Positions 53,722 through 62,757 of a stretch of DNA of 64,000 nt are shown piece by piece. A program made the position numbers and the translations under genes. How positions within the stretch are numbered: position 1 is the first letter of the stretch; every line of letters begins with the position of its first letter. Origin of the DNA: Chaetoceros tenuissimus (taxonomy: Eukaryota > Bacillariophyta > Thalassiosirophyceae > Chaetocerotales > Chaetocerotaceae); assembly GCA_021927905.1 (NCBI GenBank), contig BLLK01000069.1:2542001-2606000 (forward strand), read 5' to 3'. The notes beneath the pieces were generated by a model. It made no database searches. It was not told the origin of the DNA and saw nothing but the letters and a program-made list of their open reading frames with translations.

Positions 53722-54177
53722 TTATGGCTCATAAACCCAAGCGTCAACAGTCTTTGCCCACTCGTTAACTCCCTCTGGGAACCACATAGCAAGCTCACGC
53801 TCAGCGGACTCAACAGAGTCAGATCCGTGGATGATGTTACGTCCAAGATCAATGCTGAAGTCTCCACGGATGGAACCTGGCTTGGAAGCAAGAGGCTGGG
53901 TCTCTCCCATCATCTGACGTCCTTGCTTTACAACATCAAGTCCTTCCCAGCACATGCATACAATTGGTCCAGAAGAGAAGAAATCAACAAGTCCTCCGAA
54001 GAAAGGCTTGGAGGAAAGATCCTGGTAGTGCTCTGCAGCCTTCTCCTTGGTTGGAGTAACCATCTTAAGTCCAACAAGCTTGTATCCACGCTTCTCGAAT
54101 CTTGCGATGATATCTCCTACAAGTCCACGCTGAACTCCGTCAGGCTTTACTGCAATGAAAGTACGTTCGGATGCCAT
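53722..54177 (-). CDS. Nucleoside diphosphate kinase, cytosolic
   Basis: A single-exon, 151-residue protein, the exact usual length of a group I NDP kinase. It starts [24 protein letters not shown]. Active-site His117 lies in RNIIHGSDS, and the Kpn-loop region [17 protein letters not shown] is intact. No leader is present, so it is cytosolic or nuclear. It balances nucleoside triphosphates by passing phosphate through the His. It shares identical DNA runs of 75 and 60 bases with the mitochondrial NDPK gene at 44604-45371 on the same strand but has no intron. The two genes are 8.3 kb apart with unrelated genes between them. Confidence 0.97.
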   Translation of the reverse strand: MASERTFIAVKPDGVQRGLVGDIIARFEKRGYKLVGLKMVTPTKEKAAEHYQDLSSKPFFGGLVDFFSSGPIVCMCWEGLDVVKQGRQMMGETQPLASKPGSIRGDFSIDLGRNIIHGSDSVESAERELAMWFPEGVNEWAKTVDAWVYEP

Positions 54178-54526
54178 GTTGATTATTTCAAAAGAGTTCT
54201 AATAACGAATTGTGTGCACTTAAGAAGAGGAAAAACATTTGATGTTTCTTCTTCTCGCTCGCCTAAAAAAAACGTGTGGCGTATCTTCATCGGAGAATGG
54301 GACCCAATCAGACAAAAGACAATACCTAAGTTTTCTTTAAAAAATTTGTGTAGAACAGGTTTTGCTCCCATCAAACAACATGGCAACATTCACATCTTCG
54401 CAAAAAAGCAGCAAGCACAGCAAGCAGCACTACTCAACTCCTCGTACTCATAGTAACATCAATTGACATGGTAGAAGTAAAGCTTTCCTAAAAAGTTGCT
54501 CTCCTGTTCAAATCGAAAACTAGTCG
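54178..54526. promoter_or_regulatory. Divergent promoter spacer (NDPK / presenilin)
   Basis: A 349-base shared upstream region. An AGCA/CAGCA-rich stretch is near 54410-54430. No gene seen. Confidence 0.35.
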
Positions 54527-56406
54527 ATGAATAAGATTTTGAATCATTCCAAGCAAAACGAAGAAGAAATAGAAATGAGTGAATCTCTTACAGCAAACGC
54601 AGTCACTCCATATTCACAAGCAGGAACTCCTACCAATTCTGATGAAGATTTTGTGAATAATCCAGCTCCAGAAGATGTCCCTAGTGATGGATACTCGACC
54701 AGCTATGATGATGATGAAGAAGAGGAAGAACCCGATCTTTCACTTTCAGAACTAATGTACTCTGTCAGTTCATTTTATGCAATTATGCAACCTGTGACAA
54801 TTACAATGACATTAGCTGCTCTTGCAGCAGTCTACTGCAATGACGAAGCAACCATGGAATTTGGAGAAGAGCAATTTGCAGAGGCATATAATGTTTGGAA
54901 AATTGATGACACTGGTGGAGGGGCAAGTAGCACAAAGCAGCTCGCAGCAAGCATCGTGAACACTTTTGTAATGATTTGTTTCATTGCCGCAATGACCTTC
55001 GGAATTGTATTCTTGTACAAATATAGATGTATGAAATTGTTGATTGGCTACATGGTCTTTTCATCGGCATCCCTATTGGGCTTTCTAGGAGATTATATGG
55101 GAACAGTTGCTATCGAGATTTATCGCATACCTATTGACAAAGTTACATGGTGCTTTTTCATGTATAATTTTGCAATAGTAGGTGTAACTGCTATCTTTTA
55201 CCAAAAGGGTATTCCGCCAAAAATCACGCAGGTATATCTAGTTTGCACATCTGTCATTTTGGCATGGCATCTATCTCATTTTGATGATTGGACTGCATGG
55301 ACTCTCCTTGTTATGCTTGCATTCTATGATCTTTGCGCAGTCTTGAGTCCCTGCGGGCCACTGAAAGCTTTAGTCAATCTCATGTCAGAGAAAGATTCTC
55401 CAGAGATGCCTGGATTGCTCTATGAAGCGCACCTTCCTCAAGGAACATCTCGATCAAATACAAGACACCAAAATAGTAGATCTAGTAGTGATAGAAGAGG
55501 CAATGAGTCATCTGATGATGAAGACATGTCTTCCGATGAAAGTGATAATGATGATAATGTCAGTTACGACGAGAGTAGAACTGATGACAAGTCCACGACT
55601 ACTCAAGGACAAAACACATCGGCGTTGACGGCAAGAGATACAACCCCTTTGACAAATGGTAGACGAGCTTTTATTCCTCTCGCGCTTGCAAAAGTATACA
55701 GATTACCATTGGTTAACAGTTATGGGGTTCGTTCAACTACACCTCGCAGAAGATTACAAAGAAATAGAAACACTGAGGCTGAAGGAATAAATGAATCGCC
55801 ATTACTGGCAGATGAAATGACTCCTGAAGAATTTTATCAGAGATCGTTCAGTCGTAGAGAACTACTTGAGCTGGTTGAAGTTGAATTTCCTCAAAATGGA
55901 GGATGGATCGAAAAAGTGGATGAAGATGATAGTAGAAGCAATAAAGGAAAATACAACATCTTTGGAAAGAATGGTGAAATTAGAAGAGTTTTAGTAATAA
56001 GCAAACAAGGAAAAGTTTATGAAGTTAATGAGGATGGAGAAGATGACGATGAGTCAGAATATGAAGAAAGAAATTCGATCAGGCTGGGCTTGGTAAGTTC
56101 ACTCTCATCCACAACAAACTTGCAATCATCTTTGTATTTCTAACAAAAATGAATCCATAGGGTGACTTCATTTTCTATAGTGTCATGGTTGCAAAGGCTG
56201 CTATGCATAGCTTTACAACATTTGCTGCATGTATGATTGTAATCCTTTCTGGACTTGGAGGCACATTAATTCTTTTGTCGGTATATCGCTCAGCTCTACC
56301 TGCTTTACCAATCAGTATCTTCCTAGGTGTCATTTTCTATCTAATGACGAAAGTTGTGATTGAGCCATGGGCAGAAACAATCATGACAACTCCAATTTAT
56401 GTTTGA
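54527..56406 (+). CDS. Presenilin-type intramembrane aspartyl protease
   Basis: Two exons (54527-56092, 56161-56406) in phase 0 give 603 residues. After an acidic head (DDDEEEEEPD) the chain enters TM1 at SELMYSVSSFYAIMQPVTITM. TM6 holds LVMLAFYDLCAVLSPCGPLKALV with the catalytic Asp268 in the YD motif. A disordered, Ser/Asp-rich cytosolic loop runs from about 300 to 510. The second exon restores the GLGD motif as LGLGDFIFYSVMVAKA with Asp524. The PAL motif (SALPALPIS) near the end completes the active site. Presenilin is the catalytic subunit of gamma-secretase, which cuts type I membrane proteins inside the bilayer. The intron splits GL from GD exactly. Confidence 0.95.
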
Positions 56407-56452
56407 TCGCATTTTGTCGTAAAGTAGAAATCATGTATTTTTCATTTTTATA

Positions 56453-58333
56453 TTATACTATATCATTCAGTGCCCTTTTCTCTGACATTTCAAGAGAACC
56501 AAGACTGTCATTGCTTCTTTGCTGTCGGATGACGCTATTATTCATGTCAATACTACTGTTCATTTCACTATTCATGGCATTGATTGAATTCATGTGGCGC
56601 TGCAAAAGATTCTTTCCTTCATTTACTTTCGCATCGAGGGTATCTTTGTCACCCAAGAGGATTCCATCTTGATGCTCAAAGCCTAGCAAGTTCATCAGCC
56701 GAGCGTAAAAGTTGAAGAATGTCAATGTACATAGTAGCAATATAAGGAGAGGTGCATAGACTGGAAAGGCCTTCCCAAATAACGGAACGACGTCCATCTG
56801 TCCGATAAAGTTTGAGAACGCTGTCTCGGATGTATCATATTTGAGTATCATAAGGTAGTTGTAAGCTAAGGGAAATTGTAATCGCACTAAGTATTGCGCA
56901 TTGAAAACAAGAGCAACTCCATGACTTTGCCTATTTCCACGTAAGCAGTACGGACCAAACCTTCCAACTTGAAATAATGCATTGGAAGTGCATATGGCCA
57001 TGTAAAGTAATGGAACAAGTGCCGCTAGTTGGAAGAGTATTCCTTCTTGATCATTGTCATCGGAGCTAAGTTTCTCTTGTATCAATGCAAAGGGACTCAA
57101 ATTGTGTGAACTTGCCAATGTTGCTTCACTCCATAAGATTGCTATTGACATGATGGCGAACACTAGGGATAACAGTCGATAAACAACTCCTCTAAAAAAC
57201 TTTGTCCATACATATTTCATTCTCGACCTGCATGTTTTCGTATTGCTATCACTAAGCAATGGAGCATCGCCTACTTTGGCACCACCAGTGCCTGTAGGAC
57301 TGAGGGGTGTTGCTTTATTCGAAGAAGATACATGATTCGACGAAGAATCGTTTTGAATACTACTCAAGTTAATCCCTGACAAGAATGCCTTCTTTTTCAA
57401 AATGTCATTCCACTTTTGCTCAGCATTGAATAAATTTTCTTGTGCCCTTTTCAATGTTCTATGTAAATTTACCAATTCTTCCATGGACGGTCTATCACCT
57501 ACATCATACCTTCCTGTAGAATCAATGTCATCCTCATTTCGTCTAGTTGTAGTTCTTCTTTGATTCAAGTCTGGATCAAGATTAGCAGTTTGAGCTTTCC
57601 TATACAAAAGCTCATTGACACAAAATTTGTAGTATGTATCTGCTCTTGATGATTCGTCCAAGTCAGTAATTCTCGTAACTGCTGAATCTATCTTGAATTC
57701 AACATCTTGAAGTTGCCATACTGCTTCGAACAACCGATCATCTGTCTTGACAGCAGTAAGATAAATTTTTCTCAATTCATGCTCAGGCTTTGCTTGTCTC
57801 CACAACGATCTTGGAAAAGCTACGAGACCATAACCCAATAAAACAGCAACCAACAAAAGTCCATAGGTATTTCCCAATGCAATTAAAACTGGAATAACGT
57901 TGATTTCTTTCAAATGAATAGCTAACCATATTATAAATACAGTAACAACTGATAAAAGAATCAAATGCCCAACCAACAATTTTCGCATTCCATCTTTGAA
58001 TCTTCTATATATTGTGAACTCCCCTGAAAGAATGATTTCACGAACAAGAGGTAAAATCAGCCATGCTAATATAAATGTGCTCCAAAAGAGTATGTGCCAT
58101 GGGATCAACATAAAACTAGAATCAAATTTGTCATCATCTTGCATATGTTGATCTTCTGTCAGGGATAAGTCTATAGGTAAAAGAACTGTTCCACTGAAAC
58201 CAAGAGCGAATGCACATGTTGCAAGCAATTGTGTACTGCATGAAGTTTGTGTAGATGCGTAGTATCTTATCAAAAAGTATGAAAATATCAACAAGGCAGA
58301 GCCCAGGGCTCCTAGATATTCTAGTAGATACAT
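56453..58333 (-). CDS. LMBR1-domain multi-spanning membrane protein (LMBRD2-like)
   Basis: A single-exon 626-residue protein from an ATG. Five membrane segments lie in the N-terminal 190 residues (LGALGSALLIFSYFLI, LLATCAFALGFSGTVLL, PWHILFWSTFILAWLILPLV, LVGHLILLSVVTVFIIWLAI, NTYGLLLVAVLLGYGLVAFP). GYGLVAFPRSLWRQA is the LMBR1-family signature. A cytosolic region with a coiled coil (VNLHRTLKRAQENLFNAEQKW) spans 200-380, and four more helices follow. LMBRD2 in animals is linked to G-protein-coupled receptor signalling; the role in algae is unknown. Its 3' end is only 46 bases from that of presenilin. Confidence 0.88.
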   Translation of the reverse strand: MYLLEYLGALGSALLIFSYFLIRYYASTQTSCSTQLLATCAFALGFSGTVLLPIDLSLTEDQHMQDDDKFDSSFMLIPWHILFWSTFILAWLILPLVREIILSGEFTIYRRFKDGMRKLLVGHLILLSVVTVFIIWLAIHLKEINVIPVLIALGNTYGLLLVAVLLGYGLVAFPRSLWRQAKPEHELRKIYLTAVKTDDRLFEAVWQLQDVEFKIDSAVTRITDLDESSRADTYYKFCVNELLYRKAQTANLDPDLNQRRTTTRRNEDDIDSTGRYDVGDRPSMEELVNLHRTLKRAQENLFNAEQKWNDILKKKAFLSGINLSSIQNDSSSNHVSSSNKATPLSPTGTGGAKVGDAPLLSDSNTKTCRSRMKYVWTKFFRGVVYRLLSLVFAIMSIAILWSEATLASSHNLSPFALIQEKLSSDDNDQEGILFQLAALVPLLYMAICTSNALFQVGRFGPYCLRGNRQSHGVALVFNAQYLVRLQFPLAYNYLMILKYDTSETAFSNFIGQMDVVPLFGKAFPVYAPLLILLLCTLTFFNFYARLMNLLGFEHQDGILLGDKDTLDAKVNEGKNLLQRHMNSINAMNSEMNSSIDMNNSVIRQQRSNDSLGSLEMSEKRALNDIV

Positions 58334-59034
58334 TTGTTCTTATATTTTGTGCAGTGCTAAGTATGTATTTAGGCAGTGTTGCGATTACGCCTGCATGGAA
58401 ATATTTTCATTCATTTTCGATTTTTTCTGTTATCTTTGTGTTTGTCGTTGGTCCAGATAGACAGCGCTGCCATTCAAGCTGTCAAGGGTAAATAGCCACG
58501 AATTGAATTTTGTTTTGCAACGGATCTTGTATGGTGAGACTTCTCAAAGTCTATTAACAAAAGAACTACATTCAAAATCCCAAATAGACAGAGATAAAAT
58601 CTATACAATCATACAAAAGTAAATGTATTTTTATTAAACATAAACTCACTTTCGACCTGAGTGAAAGAGTGTAGTAGCAATAATGGTTAACACAGAAAAC
58701 GCAAGGTCCATTTGAAGAACAAGTTAGACTCCAAAAGGACCCTATCATTTCTACTGAGTAACTAAATAAGATATATATTATTTTCATGCTGAGATTTCTA
58801 AGTTGCAAGTATGAAATGAGTTATTGCAGCTCAGTTATAAAAAATAAAATTCAGTTTCTTCTTTTTCAATAATTTTACTAACCGTGTCGTTAAGGGATTT
58901 GAAGACATTCCAAGGATCTCCAACGATTTTGCCAAAACGATGGCCAACACTCTCTGAACCTGTGAATTCAAAAGAAACACTACAAAGGTTCTTTTACCTC
59001 ACTAAAATCACCAATCCATACACAATTAAATACA
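58334..59034. promoter_or_regulatory. Divergent promoter spacer (LMBR1 / RanBP1)
   Basis: About 700 bases, AT-rich, between divergent genes. No gene, repeat or RNA was recognised. Confidence 0.35.
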
Positions 59035-60008
59035 ATGTCTACTGAAGAGAAGCCAACCGAGACACCTGCAGCAGAGGAGACTCCAAAGACTGAGGAAGCA
59101 GCTGCAGAGCCAAAGGAAGAAGAGAGCACTGCTACTTTTGAGCCAATTGTAAGTTACATCTGAACTAATGACGCTACTTTGTTGTTTATTTTGGGAGCAG
59201 TAATGACTTCGTGATGTGAGTGAAGGAATAAAATATATATAAAAGATCCATACGCGAAAGTCAATGTAAAAAATTTGATGGTCATTGACTGACTGAGCAG
59301 ATTGCAGGAACGAAGCACTTTTTGATCGGTTCGCACAAAGTTTTTTCAGAAAAATAATGGCCATCATCGCCTGAATCAACACAAAGAGAGCGTCGAAACA
59401 ATTGAATTATCTTTTATTTACATATCAACACATTCATCATGTCTAACTTTTTTCATTACTAATAGGTGAAACTTGAAGAAGTAGATGTAAAGAGTGGAGA
59501 AGAAGAAGAAGAATGTGTTATTGCACTTAGATCGAAACTTTTTATTTTCGGAGAAACACTACTTGACAAGGGAACTGGAAATAAAACCTGGCGTGAGCGT
59601 GGTATTGGAGAAGCAAGAATCCTCCGTCACAAAGAGCACCAACGTCTTCGTCTTCTCATGAGACAGGAGAAAACAATGAAAGTCATTGCTAACCACGCTA
59701 TTGATCCTAGAATCAAGCTAGAGCCTAATGCTGGAAGTGATAGAAGTTGGGTATGGAGTGCATTTGACTTTGCAGAAGGAGAGTTGATTGAGACAGTTTT
59801 TGCTTTGAGATTTGCTGATAGTGAAATTGCAGAAAAGTTTAAAACCGCTTTCGAGGATGCACAGAAGGAAATGGAAAGTGTATTGGCTGGTGAAGATAAG
59901 CCTGGTGAAGACGGTGGAGCTGCTGCAGATGAAGCTGCTGAGGCACTCAGTGGATTGAAAACTAGTGATGACGCTGAAGAAGCTGCAGAAGAACCAAAGG
60001 AAGAGTAA
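59035..60008 (+). CDS. Ran-binding protein 1 (RanBP1)
   Basis: Two exons (59035-59148, 59466-60008) in phase 0 give 218 residues. The acidic head (TEEKPTETPAAEETPKTEE) is followed by FEPIVKLEEVDVKSGEEEEE, the start of the Ran-binding domain. RSKLFIFGETLLDKGTGNKTWRERGIGEARILRHK and LRLLMRQEKTMKVIANHAID match it closely. WVWSAFDFAEGELIETVFALRFAD closes the PH-like fold. An Ala/Glu/Asp-rich tail follows. RanBP1 binds Ran-GTP in the cytosol and aids RanGAP, releasing export complexes. The intron is 317 bases, four times the usual size in this window. Confidence 0.96.
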
Positions 60009-60588
60009 ATAATATTATGATCAAGAGGATAGATTATTTTCTCTACCCCTCATCATCCAAAATTATTCAGGCCTCTTCAATGACCAGGGAAACTTTGAAA
60101 GTTGAAACAATTTGATTGGAAGGTTTTAATAAAACCAGTTTGAAATTTATCATAAATTTAAACTTCGCCTTTATTTCTAGATTGTTGCCAGGATATCTTT
60201 TACTTGCATGCATGCCTTTTGACTAATTTCTTACTAATTAGGATTATTCCAAAATACGTCGCTGCTTTCATATACAAACAAAGCAGTAACATGTGTATAC
60301 GAGTATTATTCAGAAAATATGCATGAGTTGCATGTGGTGGGTATTTTCGCAACTCCGTGCCTTTCAATCTGCATTTTACTATCTAAATGAGCAAGTCCGT
60401 TGGAGTGTGTCCAATGCTAGCGCGTAGCTCATAACCCAATAGAACCAAACTGCTCGCCAAAGGGGCAACCACATTTTTGGTCAGTAAATGTGGATTTCTA
60501 TTGAAACAACCTTTTGCCTACATAGAAGAACCAAATTTACTTTTCTTATCTAAAACACTCTTAATTGCTTCAGTAGATCCGATCAAAT
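60009..60588. other. Intergenic spacer
   Basis: 580 bases holding the RanBP1 3' flank and the promoter of the next gene. A stretch at 60410-60480 has short tRNA-like words but no cloverleaf. Nothing else seen. Confidence 0.35.
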
Positions 60589-61321
60589 ATGTCATATACA
60601 CTCCATACTCCAGCTGGAAATTTCCGTGCTTTCAAAATCCTTATTGCAGCAGAATACAATGAAATTGATATTGATATTCCAGAATTTGATGCTGCAAAAG
60701 CAGGAACAATTTCTCCAACCGGAAAAGCACCAGTTCTTGAGACACCTGAAGGTGCAATTTTTGAATCTGGATCCATTGCTCGTTATATCTCAAAGCTTAG
60801 CTCTCAGCACGGACTTCTTGGAAAAGGATTTGTCGAAGAAGCTATGGTAGACCAATGGATTGACTTTTGTGCTAATAAATTAGAACTTCCTGCATGCGTT
60901 TGGTGGTACCCAGTTGCTGGATATATGCCATTTCAAAAAGCCGCGTAAGTAAAGGAATGGAAAAGACTCTATTTTTTCTATGCTAAAAATCCTTACCTTG
61001 TTTGCTTACTCGTACATCCAATTACACCCATCACTGGAAAGTAATGACAAGGCAAAGGCTGATCTTGCTGCAGCATTAGATATTCTTAACAAGCATTTGG
61101 AAGGAAAAGAATTCATCGTTAACTCGCAAGTAACACTAGCTGATATCACCATTGCTTCTGCTCTTGTTTACCCATTCAAACTTGTATGTGATGGAAAATT
61201 TTTGAAACCTTATGGAAATGTAACAGCTTGGTTCAAGAGATGCGTGGAACAAGATCAATTCAAGGCTGTCATTGGAGAAGTTGCAATGTGCAAGAAAGAG
61301 TGTAAAGCAAAGGGACAATAA
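60589..61321 (+). CDS. GST-fold protein, eEF1B-gamma N-terminal-like
   Basis: Two exons (60589-60944, 61042-61321) join in phase 2 to give 211 residues. The acceptor GGAAAG/TAATGAC was chosen because it restores QKAANDKAKADL. The thioredoxin-like half has SYTLHTPAGNFRAFKILIAAEYN and SPTGKAPVLETPEGAIFESGSIARYI, the GST glutathione site in the form used by translation factor eEF1B-gamma. The helical half has DILNKHLEGKEFIVNSQVTLADITIASAL, the N-capping box of GSTs. The chain stops after the GST module; the usual eEF1G C-terminal domain is absent. It may be a split or stand-alone factor or a true GST. Confidence 0.85.
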
Positions 61322-61783
61322 ACAAATGTGCTATTTATCAATGAATTCAATGAATACACAATATGTATGATGGTGGTGCTAATTCGAGAGTAGTTATGAA
61401 AAAAACAACACGACTACTTTCACATAAAGGAACTGGAATTTCAAATTATATCACCATTCACATATCAGAGAATTATACCTAATGGTAATTAAATTAAGAT
61501 TGAAGAAATGTAGAAAACATCCTTCAGAAAAAATCTTTGTATTTTGAACGGTTATTTTTCACTTCAACGGTTAACAATGATGAACTCGTACATAGATACG
61601 TACGTACGGACCAGTAGGAAGAAAGATTTTCTCAACAGCACTGAACAAAACATGAGCCTTTCCATTGTATCTTCAACATTAAGTGCAATTGCATCTCCTC
61701 TTTCCATAGGATTAGGTTGTTAAAATTATTTCCAGTCTCAACATATACATTGTAGGGAATTGAAATAACATAAAGAAAGAAGA
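61322..61783. promoter_or_regulatory. Intergenic spacer with TACGTACGTACG
   Basis: 462 bases before the YjbQ-like gene. TACGTACGTACG at 61597-61608 lies about 180 bases before the start. Nothing else was recognised. Confidence 0.35.
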
Positions 61784-62573
61784 ATGAAGATATTCCATAC
61801 ATTAGCAAGATCACTACTTGTAGGTGCAGCATTCGGAGGATCGAAAGGCATAGTAGCTGCATTTGCTACTCCATCTAATAATCAACCAAAAATTACAAAA
61901 ACTTCACATGCAGACGTGACATCAACGCCAATTTGCTCTTACTTTGAGTTACAGATTCCAACAACGATGGAAGGACCTCCAAGTCAAAGGATATCAGTTG
62001 AAGATTTGACTCCTACTATCAAATCAATTCTAATGGATAGTGGTATGAAAAATGGTTCAGTCAATGTTATCAGTAGACACACAACTACAGCACTTACAAT
62101 CAACGAGAGAGAGAGTCGCCTTGCACAAGATATGGAGAAATATTTTCTGGAATTAGCTCCTCCAGACGAAAGATCTAGTGCAGATACGGCACAAGAAGGG
62201 ACAAGATACTTTCATAATGACATAGATAAAAGGCCTGATAGTGCGGAAGAGGCACAGCGTTGTCGAGAAAATGGATGGGATATCGATGATCCTGATGAAC
62301 TTCAAAAATGGAGGGATCAAGAGGTGAGAATATTTTTATTTTTACTTTCATCTCAAAATGCTGGTTTTTGAACTCAGTTTTTGTTTTACTAATTCATGTA
62401 AATAGCCAATCAATGCCCATAGTCATTTATTGTCAATGTTACTTGGTAGTAGTGAAACAATACCTGTTGTTGATGGAACTTTGGTGATTGGACAGTGGCA
62501 ATCAATTCTAATGGTTGATTTAGATGGTCCGAGAACCCGAACAGTAGGTATTCAATTAATAGGTTATAAGTAG
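61784..62573 (+). CDS. YjbQ/UPF0047-family protein, organelle-targeted
   Basis: Two exons (61784-62323, 62406-62573) in phase 0 give 235 residues. The first 30 residues ([22 protein letters not shown]) look like a signal peptide with the AAF cleavage context of diatom plastid leaders. The core has [23 protein letters not shown], then [11 protein letters not shown], then [43 protein letters not shown]. The H and E residues at those sites are those conserved in YjbQ, reported as having thiamine-phosphate synthase activity in bacteria. The stretch [27 protein letters not shown] is an insertion compared with the bacterial form. True function in the alga is unproven. Confidence 0.88.
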
Positions 62574-62757
62574 GGTTCGCATCTGTGATAGATCTAGATG
62601 ACAATGAGCGTGTCATTGCTTGATGCTGGCTTCTCAAAAATGAAACCAGAAGCCTTTATGTGATGGATTATGAAGATAGTATTCGTATTGAGCTGTAACA
62701 TTCATCTAGGAAACACAAATTAAGAATTAGTAAAATAAACAACAGTGCAAATTAATC

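Noticed and set aside
53716-54453. 245-codon plus-strand frame opposite the cytosolic NDPK, with a similar one at 44679-45209
   Set aside because: The two match each other only because the NDPK genes on the other strand do; no features of their own.
60400-60480. tRNA-like words (GCGCGTAGCTCA) in the spacer
   Set aside because: No acceptor stem pairing, no T-loop GGTTCRA and no anticodon stem could be drawn.
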